Shown piece after piece: positions 33,077 to 39,855 of a DNA stretch of 39,855 nt. The notes under the pieces are model-generated. The model was not told where the DNA came from. It did not search any database and saw nothing but the letters and a program-made list of their open reading frames with translations. The stretch spans positions 8,889 through 48,743 of the forward strand of contig DCFC01000035.1 of assembly GCA_002314325.1 (NCBI GenBank), given 5' to 3'. The position numbers and the translations under genes were made by a program. Position 1 is the stretch's first letter, and every line of letters starts with the position of its first letter. Origin of the DNA: Megamonas hypermegale (lineage in GTDB: Bacteria > Bacillota > Negativicutes > Selenomonadales > Selenomonadaceae).

Positions 33077-33180
33077 CAAGAAATAAGGACTAACGTTAAA
33101 CGTCAGCCCCTTTTTCCAATTTTTTCGCGATTTTTAAAGAAGAGGGCTGCCGCACCACACATCAGTCAATCTCTTCTTTT
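33045..33180 (-). ncRNA. Predicted small RNA with own promoter and terminator
   Basis: About 136 bases, read right to left. The first hairpin is a perfect 9-bp stem formed at the predicted 5' end (33171-33179 with 33136-33144) around a 26-base GC-rich loop. The second is a nine-pair stem from GGGCTGACG and CGTTAGTCC with a five-base loop. The third is the terminator. On this strand the second stem has two G-U pairs that would be A-C mismatches on the other strand, which favours minus-strand transcription. No open reading frame of useful length with a ribosome site is visible. I do not recognise it as 6S RNA, tmRNA, RNase P or a known riboswitch. Targets are unknown. Confidence 0.6.
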
Positions 33181-33186
33181 ATTTGT

Positions 33187-33215
33187 ATTATACATCAATA
33201 CCGTGAAAAAATCAA
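33187..33215 (-). promoter_or_regulatory. Promoter of the small RNA
   Basis: On the minus strand TTGATT (33210-33215) is 17 bases from TATAAT (33187-33192). The predicted start at about 33180 coincides with the first paired base of the first hairpin. It lies 8 bases downstream of the DUF4127 stop. Confidence 0.7.
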
Positions 33216-33222
33216 AACAATA

Positions 33223-34863
33223 CTAGTTTTCTTTCTGTCCTACCTGAATATCCGTTTCTTCTGCCGGGAACACAATATCGGCTTCAAACATTCTTTCCCA
33301 CGGGAATTGTATCTGCGCATCCTTTACATATTCTTGTCCGGCAAAATCCGCCAAGCCGTACTGCGCTATCTTTTCGCGTAGAAGCTTTGTCGCCAGTTCC
33401 TGTGCCAGAACGGTACGTGTTTTCGTATTACCGTAATCGCCTTCACCCGGCATGGAGTTTAATCTGTTGGCTACAATCTGACGGATATTCGCCTGATACA
33501 GCCAGTCATCGAGATAGCGTACTTCCAGCATTTTCAATATGCCTTCTCTGTCCGTGTAATTGGAGCACATTCCCATAGCCAGCGCATAGCCGGTGCTGTT
33601 CGTCGGCGTGTTCCAGCCAGAATAAGCGTTTAACTTGTCGAGCAGTTTGGCATTGTACAGGCTTATCATCAATGAATTGTCCGCGCCGTTGCCGAAGGTG
33701 ATATCGCCGATACCGACTTTTTTGCCTTCGTTTACGGCTTTATCCACCTTCTGCACGAAAGCCGTAACATTTTCATTCGGCGTATACGTGTTGTTCAAAT
33801 CATTTGCCGCGCCGGTCGTGCCGTCAAAATTCGTATTGACCATGAAAACTAAATCGGCCCGTTTGTCGCTCGTTACCGGCAGACCGCCCGCCATCTTGAT
33901 ATGCGTCTTTATCGAATTTTTTATCGGCTCGTTGGAATATGCCGGTATGGTGTCCGCTCCTGTTCCGTCGGCATAATGCACGCTGACGAACGGAATGTCG
34001 CCCTGCATATTGTTTACGCAGCGCGTAAGCAGAACGAAGCCGATTTCATCAATGCCCGCCACGGACTGATAACGGAGCGAGCCGAGCGAAGCGGCAAAAG
34101 CGTCAAGTTCCCGGCGTTCCATATTCGTCTGCGAATATTTGGCATTGTCGTCGCAGCCGAGCGCCAGATACGTTATATCGCCTTTTTTCGCCAGTTCTAT
34201 CAATTTTTTATTCGTCGTGAAGTTCGTATTTCTGCGGCCGATCCAGTCTTGCAGAGCTTCCGGCGGAATATTTGCCTCGTACTCTTTCAGCTGTCTGCGC
34301 TCAGCACGGTTGAGCCCATCCTGCTCTTTTTTATCCGTCAGTGCCGTATAACGGGCAATATCCGTGCCGTACTTTGCATAATAGCTGGCATCCTCACTGC
34401 CGGAGGCTTCGCTCGTCTGCGGCGTACGCATGATGGAAGCAAATACGTATAATTTCAGATTGGGATTGGCTGCGTGAATACGCGAAAAATTGTTTACCCG
34501 CTGCTGCGCCGTTTCGACAGATAAATCGTGTTTGCGCGAAGCCACCAGACTGCCGTAAACAATCGAGTCGGCAGAAATCACAGCGGCATCGGCTTTTTTA
34601 GCATTGGCGACTACCCAGTCCGCCAGCCCTTCAGGATTGCCCTGCGGTTTTTCCCTGTTGCCCAGAAGTTCTTCCGGCGGCGTCAATACTTCATAGCCCA
34701 AATCGCGGATATTATCCGCCGTCTGCTTGAAGGAAATCGGACGGTTGTCATGCGGCACGAATAAAATCGTCTTATTCAGATGCGCCCATGCCGTATTTCC
34801 CGCCATGCAGAAAACACACACCAAAGTCAGACATGCCGCCGCTGTTTTTTTCAAGAAACTCAT
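33223..34863 (-). CDS. Exported DUF4127 protein, paralogue 1
   Basis: A 546-residue protein with a cleavable signal peptide (about 1-28, ending NTAWA). The mature part begins with the DUF4127 hallmark ILFVPHDNRPISFKQTADNI. Further conserved blocks: SADSIVYGSLVASRKHDL, SIMRTPQTSEASGSED, LALGCDDNAKYSQTN, GIDEIGFVLLTRCVNN, IGDITFGNGADNSLM and RYLDDWLYQANIRQIVAN. The function of DUF4127 is not established; the many conserved acidic residues in such motifs suggest a metal-dependent or sugar-acting pocket (inference). The start at 34863 has GAGGTG 6 bases upstream; a GTG nine bases earlier lies inside the ribosome site. Downstream is the small RNA. Confidence 0.85.
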   Translation of the reverse strand: MSFLKKTAAACLTLVCVFCMAGNTAWAHLNKTILFVPHDNRPISFKQTADNIRDLGYEVLTPPEELLGNREKPQGNPEGLADWVVANAKKADAAVISADSIVYGSLVASRKHDLSVETAQQRVNNFSRIHAANPNLKLYVFASIMRTPQTSEASGSEDASYYAKYGTDIARYTALTDKKEQDGLNRAERRQLKEYEANIPPEALQDWIGRRNTNFTTNKKLIELAKKGDITYLALGCDDNAKYSQTNMERRELDAFAASLGSLRYQSVAGIDEIGFVLLTRCVNNMQGDIPFVSVHYADGTGADTIPAYSNEPIKNSIKTHIKMAGGLPVTSDKRADLVFMVNTNFDGTTGAANDLNNTYTPNENVTAFVQKVDKAVNEGKKVGIGDITFGNGADNSLMISLYNAKLLDKLNAYSGWNTPTNSTGYALAMGMCSNYTDREGILKMLEVRYLDDWLYQANIRQIVANRLNSMPGEGDYGNTKTRTVLAQELATKLLREKIAQYGLADFAGQEYVKDAQIQFPWERMFEADIVFPAEETDIQVGQKEN

Positions 34864-34889
34864 TACATTCACCTCGTATTTTCACTAAA

Positions 34890-34922
34890 ATTAAAGCCTG
34901 CCGAAAAAGCAGGCTTATTTTT
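34890..34922. terminator. Hairpin between the two DUF4127 genes
   Basis: The stem AAGCCTGC (34894-34901) pairs with GCAGGCTT (34909-34916). A T-run follows on the plus strand (TTATTTTTTT); on the minus strand the tail is only TTTAATTTTAG, so it may end or attenuate transcription before the second paralogue rather than stop it fully. It overlaps nothing coding. Confidence 0.6.
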
Positions 34923-36566
34923 TTAATATCCTTTTAAATATTTTTTCAGTACCGTATCGTCATATTTGCCGCGTTCCAGATTGATATTGGCCTCAAATAT
35001 GCGGTCCCACGGCATTGTTATGGATACGTCTATCGCTTTGGCGAACAGACTCAGATTGGCTCCGGCGAAATCGCGCATGAGCTTCGTTCCGTATTCTTCC
35101 GCATGCGGCAGTTTTTGGTCGCCGATAGTCAGATAATCGCCTTTACCCGGCAGCAGATTGATATAGGAGTTTACATTCTGCCTTATATTGGCCTGATACA
35201 CCCAGTCATCAAGGTAGCGCGTCAAAAGCAGTCTGTCGCGTTTTTCCTCGCTTATCCTGTTGGAAACTACCCCCATGGCGAGCGCAAAACCGGTGCTGTT
35301 CGTAGCCGTATTCCAGCCAGCATAGCCGTAAAGCTTGTCAAGCAAATCTCTTTTCTGCAGCAGGTTCATCAGCGCATTGTCTGCACCGTTGGCAAAGGCA
35401 ATGTCACCAATGGATACGTGATAGCCGCCATCCACCATTTTTTGAATGTCATTTATAAAATCGAGCGTATTGTAGCGGAGCTGCAATGTATTTACCGGCG
35501 TATTGGCATCATACGTCCAGCCGCTGCGGTTCGTATTCACCATTAAAACGAGATTGGCTTTTTTCAAATCATACGTTTTTACCGCACCGATTGTCGATAT
35601 CTGGTCTTCAATCGTCTTGTCTATCGGTTCGCTCGAATAACTCGGCACCGTCGCTCCGCCAAAGCCCGGCGCATATTTCACGTAAACGTACGGATGATAG
35701 TTGTCCAGTTTATTTACCACTCTCGTCAGAACGAGCAGTCCCACTTCATCCAGACCGGTCATCGTATCAAATTTGTCTTTATCGAGCCCGATGCTTCTGG
35801 CATACCGTTCCAGCTGGTCGCTTTCGTTCTGCGTCAAAGAAAATTTCGCGTTGTCGTCCCTGCCCATCGCCATATATTCGATATTGCCGTTTTTCACCAA
35901 ATCGATTAAACGCTTGCTCACTGCCAGATTGGTCTTGCGCCGTCCGAACCAGTCGCTCAAAGCTGCTTCCGGCACACCTTCACGCAGCGCTACCTGATAA
36001 CTTTCATCCAGCCCCGACGTATCGGCGTTATCTATCTTCGTGTATGTCGCTATCGTCTTGCCGTACTCTACGTAATATTCCGGCTCTTCCGTCCCTGAAG
36101 ACGCTCCGTCGCGCGGTGTGCGCATTACGGATGAAAATACGTATACCGGCATTTCCGGATGAATTTCATGCAGTCTGCCGATATTGTTCACGCGTCTGAG
36201 CAACATGTCTTTCGGAATGTGATGCTTGCGCGACGTTACCAGACTGCCGTACGTGAGCGCATCCGAGGATACGACCGCCACTTTATCTTCACCGCCATTT
36301 TCCACCAGCCACCGGTTAAGCTCTTCCGGTCTGCCGTTTCTGTTTCTGTCGCCCAATAAATCCTTCGGTGGCATTTCCACCGTATAGCCGAGCGAACGTA
36401 TTACATCGGCCGTCTGGTCCGACGATATCGGCCTGTCGTCCTGCGGCACGTACAAAATAACTTTCTTTTCGTCGTCTTTTTTCGCAAAAGCTACATTTGT
36501 AAGTGCTACGAAACAGAACAGCATTGCCATCAAAAGGCAGATTTTATTCCAACTCCTACAATACAA
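34923..36566 (-). CDS. Exported DUF4127 protein, paralogue 2
   Basis: A 547-residue paralogue of the gene at 33223-34863, sharing all major blocks: VPQDDRPISSDQTADVI, SDALTYGSLVTSRKH, SVMRTPRDGASSGTE, MAMGRDDNAKFSLTQ, GLDEVGLLVLTRVVN, IGDIAFANGADNALM and RYLDDWVYQANIRQ. It has a signal peptide of about 28 residues (hydrophobic near 9-24). The start is taken as the TTG at 36566 because GAGGTG lies 6 bases upstream, just like the ribosome site of paralogue 1; the GTG nine bases before lies within it. It follows the exported protein gene by 12 bases. Tandem duplication is the simplest explanation for the pair. Confidence 0.83.
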   Translation of the reverse strand: MYCRSWNKICLLMAMLFCFVALTNVAFAKKDDEKKVILYVPQDDRPISSDQTADVIRSLGYTVEMPPKDLLGDRNRNGRPEELNRWLVENGGEDKVAVVSSDALTYGSLVTSRKHHIPKDMLLRRVNNIGRLHEIHPEMPVYVFSSVMRTPRDGASSGTEEPEYYVEYGKTIATYTKIDNADTSGLDESYQVALREGVPEAALSDWFGRRKTNLAVSKRLIDLVKNGNIEYMAMGRDDNAKFSLTQNESDQLERYARSIGLDKDKFDTMTGLDEVGLLVLTRVVNKLDNYHPYVYVKYAPGFGGATVPSYSSEPIDKTIEDQISTIGAVKTYDLKKANLVLMVNTNRSGWTYDANTPVNTLQLRYNTLDFINDIQKMVDGGYHVSIGDIAFANGADNALMNLLQKRDLLDKLYGYAGWNTATNSTGFALAMGVVSNRISEEKRDRLLLTRYLDDWVYQANIRQNVNSYINLLPGKGDYLTIGDQKLPHAEEYGTKLMRDFAGANLSLFAKAIDVSITMPWDRIFEANINLERGKYDDTVLKKYLKGY

Positions 36567-36578
36567 AACGTACACCTC

Positions 36579-37214
36579 TTATTCTCTACTCTTTCTTTCC
36601 TTCTTATCTTTATTTTTATCCTTGTCTTTATGTTTATCGACTTTTATTCCCGCAGCTTTCAAATCCTCCGGCTTTACCTGGTCGGCGATTTTTTCCAGCA
36701 GTTCTTTTCTGTGCTGCTGTTCATATTCCAGTATGGCCTGATAAAATTTATAATCCACGTTTCTAGGACTCATTGTCGTCATATCTTGAGTTGGTCTTTC
36801 ATATTCAGCATAAAGCGAATTATATCCCTGGTCCAAATAAATACAGTCGGTGTACTCCACCGTCTTTTTCTGCAAATCAATGCGCAGATATTCCGCCGCG
36901 CCGACAAGCTCATTGAAGCGGTACGTGCTCAAGTTGCGCCACTGGCGTTTCATAATGATATCATCAACCTGCATATTATCATACAGTTTCACCGTCGGTA
37001 CCAGCAAAATATTCGTGTCGGCATAGCCGTCTGCTCCTATCTCGTACGTCATCGCCTGTTTGTTGAAATAATAACTGGAGCGCGCCGTCGCCTGCACCCA
37101 CTGAAATTCATTCTCCGGCAACGGGTCAAACGGCTCCGCCGCCCAAGCTCTATTAAACGGTCCCGCCCAAAAAGCGGTCATCAATAATATACCTATTAAT
37201 ATAAATCTGCTCAC
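36579..37214 (-). CDS. Exported protein of unknown function, first gene of the DUF4127 operon
   Basis: A 211-residue protein. An N-terminal hydrophobic signal (about 3-20, likely cleavage after RAWAA) is followed by a soluble domain beginning FQWVQATARSSYYFNKQAMTY. The C-terminal tail is very rich in Lys and Asp (KDKDKNKDKKERKSRE), about 20 residues. A GTG start at 37214 is chosen because GGAGG lies 7 bases upstream, and the residues after it form the signal sequence; the 20 codons before it look non-coding. The family is not recognised. It is translated 12 bases before paralogue 2 and so probably acts with DUF4127 outside the cytoplasm. Confidence 0.78.
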   Translation of the reverse strand: MSRFILIGILLMTAFWAGPFNRAWAAEPFDPLPENEFQWVQATARSSYYFNKQAMTYEIGADGYADTNILLVPTVKLYDNMQVDDIIMKRQWRNLSTYRFNELVGAAEYLRIDLQKKTVEYTDCIYLDQGYNSLYAEYERPTQDMTTMSPRNVDYKFYQAILEYEQQHRKELLEKIADQVKPEDLKAAGIKVDKHKDKDKNKDKKERKSRE

Positions 37215-37345
37215 GCAATTACCTCCTACGTTAATATACAGTTCTTTTACTACCCAATTATATAATAATACCATATTTAATCCTTATTTTAAAGGAAGTT
37301 TATCATTCGATACTCAAATTGGTACTAAAAAAATTTTTTCATTTG

Positions 37346-37354
37346 TGGTATTAT
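37346..37354 (+). promoter_or_regulatory. Extended -10 promoter upstream of repeat copy 6
   Basis: TGGTATTAT is an extended -10 element (TG-N-TATTAT). No good -35 is seen. The predicted start near 37361 would place repeat copy 6 in the 5' leader of the purine permease gene. Confidence 0.4.
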
Positions 37355-37377
37355 AGGGAGGAATATTCTATTCACTA

Positions 37378-37510
37378 CTTTATTGTGCTAATTAAATTCC
37401 TAAAGCAGTATAATAGTTTATATTTAGTGAGGTTAAGTGACAACATCGAACGAATATAAACTATTATACTGCTGGCTAAAGGCTCTATGTCTTACTAGCA
37501 CGATGGGTAT
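37378..37510 (-). repeat. Nested-palindrome element, copy 6 (orientation B)
   Basis: The inner arms 37405-37422 and 37455-37472 are perfect 18-bp complements, with extension to 21. Outer arms TTTATTGTGCTAATT and ACTAGCACGATGGGTA pair partly. The flank to loop complementarity is weaker here (six of seven positions). It ends about 36 bases before the purine permease start. Confidence 0.9.
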
Positions 37511-37545
37511 TAACTATAAAATTATAATTTCAGAAAGGTTTTCCT

Positions 37546-38847
37546 ATGCAGCTAAAAGAATATTTTAAATTTGAAGAACGCAGCACCAGTTACTCTACGG
37601 AAACCATCGCCGGTCTCACGACATTTTTGACAATGGCTTATATCGTCATCTTAAATCCCAGCGTCCTGAGCAAGACAGGCATGGATTTCGACGGTGTTTT
37701 CTTTGCCACAATCATTGCTTCCGCCGTCGGCTGCCTGATTATGGGAATATTTGCCAACTATCCTATAGCCATAGCGCCCGGTCTTGCCATGAACGCCTAC
37801 TTTGCCTTCGTCGTCGTAATCTCCATGGGTATACCGTGGCAGGAAGCACTCGGCGCCGTATTCATCTCCGCACTTATTTTCCTGCTATTGTCGCTGACCA
37901 CGTTCCGGCAGGCCGTCATAAACGCCATACCGTCTTCCATGAAAGAAGGCATCAGCGCCGGTATCGGTCTGTTCATCAGCTTCGTCGGTCTGCAAAGCGC
38001 GCATATCGTCGTCGCTTCGCCCGCCACGCTCGTCACGCTCGGCAATTTCACCGACCCCGTTACGTACATGTCGCTAATCGGCCTGTTCATCAGCATTATT
38101 CTCGTCATAAACAATGTCCGCGGCGCGCTGTTTCTGGGCATGATTATAACGTCCGTCATCTCGTTTCTGTTCGGTTATATCTCGCTGCCGGATACGATTT
38201 TTGCCGCACCGCAGTTCGGCGATACCTTTATGCAGATGGATGTTGCCGGAGCGCTTTCCAGTAATTTATTCACGATTATTTTCACATTTTTCATAGTTAC
38301 ACTCTTTGATACTACGGGAACTATGCTCGGCATCGCCAAACAGGCGGGACTCATGCAGGGCGATACATTTCCGAATGTAAAAAGCGCACTTTTGGCCGAC
38401 TCCGTTGCCAGCCTCATCGGTGCCGTATTCGGCACCAGCCCGACCTCAGCTTATGTCGAGTCTGGCTCCGGCGTAGCCAGCGGCGGACGCACCGGTTTTG
38501 TCAGCGTAGTCGTGGCACTATTATTCATCCTCATGCTGTTTGCCGCACCGCTCGCCAAAGTGCTGGCAGAAGTCCCTGCCGTTACGGCACCGGCACTCAT
38601 CATCGTCGGCTTTTACATGATGAGCAGCCTATCGCGCATAGACTGGAACGATATGCAGGAGGCTCTTCCCGCTTTTCTCATCGTTTTGATGATGCCTTTA
38701 TCCTACAGTATCACCGACGCCGTCGGCATCGGCATTATATCGTACTGTTTAATCAAAATCTTTTGTGGTAAAATTAAACAGGTTCATCCGTTACTTTACG
38801 CATTTATGCTCTTGTTTATTATCCAATTTGTGTCCTTACACATTTAA
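37546..38847 (+). CDS. NCS2-family purine permease, AzgA type
   Basis: A 433-residue inner-membrane transporter with 12-14 helices, resembling AzgA-type adenine/guanine/hypoxanthine permeases (Bacillus PbuG/PbuO). The N-terminal EYFKFEERSTSYSTETIAGLTTFLTMAYIVILNP is characteristic of the group. IAIAPGLAMNAYFAF (about 76-90), TLFDTTGTMLGIA and FGTSPTSAYVESGSGVASGGRTG are the conserved substrate and ion regions. The exact purine cannot be told. AAAGG is about 8 bases before the ATG. No purine riboswitch is visible upstream; repeat copy 6 fills the leader instead. A glucosaminidase-domain gene follows after 48 bases. Confidence 0.92.
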   Translation: MQLKEYFKFEERSTSYSTETIAGLTTFLTMAYIVILNPSVLSKTGMDFDGVFFATIIASAVGCLIMGIFANYPIAIAPGLAMNAYFAFVVVISMGIPWQEALGAVFISALIFLLLSLTTFRQAVINAIPSSMKEGISAGIGLFISFVGLQSAHIVVASPATLVTLGNFTDPVTYMSLIGLFISIILVINNVRGALFLGMIITSVISFLFGYISLPDTIFAAPQFGDTFMQMDVAGALSSNLFTIIFTFFIVTLFDTTGTMLGIAKQAGLMQGDTFPNVKSALLADSVASLIGAVFGTSPTSAYVESGSGVASGGRTGFVSVVVALLFILMLFAAPLAKVLAEVPAVTAPALIIVGFYMMSSLSRIDWNDMQEALPAFLIVLMMPLSYSITDAVGIGIISYCLIKIFCGKIKQVHPLLYAFMLLFIIQFVSLHI

Positions 38848-38895
38848 ACACAGCTAAAATTTACAACTCAAAACAAGGAGGTCTTTCATCTTTTT

Positions 38896-39696
38896 ATGTT
38901 TTTTCACAAATATAAACACTTCTGCGGCTCTCTGCTTGCCGCTGCCTGTCTTACCATAGCGGCGCCGTCCGTGGCGACCATGACACCGGCTCAGCACGGT
39001 AATATCACGCTCCGAGGATTAAGCCAGCACCAGCAGCGCGACACGACCGCTGTAATAGCACTTTCGCAAAACACCTTTGACGACAAAAAAACGACTGCTC
39101 CCGCCGCTGGCAGCATATCCGACAGAATTAAAGCCATCTTAAACGGCGAAAATTCTTCCACGGATAATCGCCGTCCCGTCTTGAATTACGGCAGCGATGC
39201 CATTATGGGACGCGCCATCGCCACACAGGAGCAGTGCGTAAAATACCTGCTGGACATAAATCCGCATCCGCAAATCAGCGTTTCACCGGAAGAGCTCGTC
39301 CGTTACTACTATGAAGAAGCCGGTAAAGAGGGCATCCGTCCCGATGCGGCATTTGCACAGGCACTCAAGGAAACGGGCTATTTCAGCTACGGCGGCACGG
39401 TTACACCCGACCAGAACAATTACTGCGGTCTCGGCACGACCAGTGCTACAGTAAAAGGCGCTTATTTCTCCTCCGCCCGCCTCGGCGTGCGTGCGCATAT
39501 TCAGCATTTGCTGGCTTACAGCTCCGTCAGACCTCCGCGTGAACGCATTGTAGACCCGCGCTACACACTCGTACGTTCCGCCTACACCACTTCAACGATT
39601 GATACATGGCAGGGACTGAACGGCCGCTGGGCAGTTCCCGGCAACAACTACGGTCAGGAAATACTTCAGATTTTGGATAATATAACAAGGGAATAA
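38896..39696 (+). CDS. Exported protein with glucosaminidase domain
   Basis: A 266-residue protein with a signal peptide (about 1-28), a low-complexity stretch (about 30-95), and a C-terminal glucosaminidase-like domain (about 105-262). This contains the AFAQALKETGYFSYGG segment with the catalytic glutamate, then NNYCGLGTT and RLGVRAHIQHLLAY, as in lysozyme-like LytB/AcmA or Bax-type folds. The likely role is peptidoglycan hydrolysis in remodelling (inference). AAGGAGG lies 14 bases before the ATG, unusually far; no nearer in-frame start is seen. It lies 48 bases after the purine permease and may share its transcript. Confidence 0.85.
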   Translation: MFFHKYKHFCGSLLAAACLTIAAPSVATMTPAQHGNITLRGLSQHQQRDTTAVIALSQNTFDDKKTTAPAAGSISDRIKAILNGENSSTDNRRPVLNYGSDAIMGRAIATQEQCVKYLLDINPHPQISVSPEELVRYYYEEAGKEGIRPDAAFAQALKETGYFSYGGTVTPDQNNYCGLGTTSATVKGAYFSSARLGVRAHIQHLLAYSSVRPPRERIVDPRYTLVRSAYTTSTIDTWQGLNGRWAVPGNNYGQEILQILDNITRE

Positions 39697-39701
39697 ATAT
39701 A

Positions 39702-39749
39702 AAAGAGCTGCAAATCGGCAGATATAACCGGTTTGCAGCTCTTTCATTT
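39702..39749 (+). terminator. Terminator of the purine-permease/glucosaminidase unit
   Basis: The stem arms 39702-39718 and 39728-39744 pair at 16 of 17 positions around a nine-base loop. A short, interrupted T tract follows on the plus strand. Confidence 0.75.
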
Positions 39750-39790
39750 AAGAAAGCATAATTAAACGTGCTGTATTTCCCATTGATTTT

Positions 39791-39799
39791 TGCTATAAT
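39791..39799 (+). promoter_or_regulatory. Extended -10 promoter just before repeat copy 7
   Basis: TGCTATAAT is a perfect extended -10 element. The predicted start near 39806 is a few bases before repeat copy 7; the gene it would serve lies beyond the window. Confidence 0.5.
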
Positions 39800-39809
39800 A
39801 AATATAAAA

Positions 39810-39855
39810 TTTACTTGTTGTCCTAATTGATATCCTAAAGCAGTATAATAGTTTA
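39810..39855 (-). repeat. Nested-palindrome element, copy 7 (orientation B, cut by window end)
   Basis: The sequence reads TTTACTTGTTGTCCTAATT followed by the first inner arm GCAGTATAATAGTTTA, matching the left part of copies 5 and 6, and then the window ends. It is included because the match covers the whole visible part. Confidence 0.8.

Noticed and set aside
33026..33226. A 66-codon plus-strand frame across the small RNA
   Set aside because: It lies opposite the predicted small RNA; the pairing evidence favours the minus strand, and no ribosome site precedes it.
37511..37545. A purine riboswitch upstream of the purine permease
   Set aside because: No conserved purine-aptamer core is seen; the only structured element is repeat copy 6.
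4918..39855. The repeated elements as a CRISPR array or as plain terminators
   Set aside because: Copies are kilobases apart with no unique spacers, and the palindromes lack T-runs; several lie upstream of genes or beyond an existing terminator.

Overview
The window looks like a chromosomal segment of a diderm Firmicute of the class Negativicutes, most likely of the Selenomonas/Megamonas type. The basis is a combination: Firmicutes-style gene order (SRP RNA, dnaX, ybaB, recR, bofA), a TolC-type outer-membrane channel that requires an outer membrane, Firmicutes-like SGNH, amidase and glucosaminidase wall enzymes, a tandem pair of DUF4127 proteins, frequent TTG starts and AT-rich intergenic DNA. 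No species is claimed. No prophage, IS transposase, tRNA or CRISPR array was seen; every long reading frame is intact.

Layout. 1-4330 (minus strand): a zinc-ribbon membrane protein, then the SRP RNA - dnaX - ybaB - recR - bofA unit. 4396-5398: mgsA facing rpsT. 5580-9880 (plus): secreted SGNH hydrolase, flavodiiron protein fprA, and type II NADH dehydrogenase ndh behind two Rex-like operators. 9945-15770 (minus): small alarmone synthetase - response regulator - histidine kinase operon, mdh, serA. 15840-21179 (plus): TolC / adaptor / ABC ATPase / ABC permease efflux operon behind a structured leader, then a small exported protein. 21231-23019 (minus): amino-acid ABC permease plus AMIN-amidase. 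23123-26502 (plus): nhaA, a divergent FtsZ paralogue and tcdA. 26544-32974 (minus): DUF5131, pfkA, CNNM/CBS protein, topB, YkvA-like. 33045-37214 (minus): exported protein, two DUF4127 paralogues and a predicted small RNA. 37346-39855 (plus): AzgA-type purine permease, glucosaminidase-domain protein and a cut-off repeat.

Gene-free stretches near or above 300 bases. 8289-8614 holds the fprA terminator, the ndh promoter and two Rex-like sites. 15671-15970 holds the serA promoter and the efflux-operon leader. 29915-30246 holds the CNNM promoter and repeat copy 5. 37215-37545 holds a plus-strand promoter and repeat copy 6; I could not choose a convincing minus-strand promoter there.

Main signal. 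Seven intergenic copies (six whole, one cut by the window end) of a roughly 140-bp element are spread over 35 kb. Each whole copy has an outer inverted repeat, a near-perfect inner palindrome of 18-21 bp, and a conserved loop that is also complementary to the segment between the outer and inner arms, giving pseudoknot topology. Paired positions co-vary between copies, so base pairing rather than sequence appears to be kept. A second candidate is a promoter-to-terminator small RNA after the DUF4127 genes; its G-U pairs show which strand is transcribed. A third is a multistem leader upstream of the efflux operon.

All functional names are read from sequence motifs and neighbourhood only; no database search was run.
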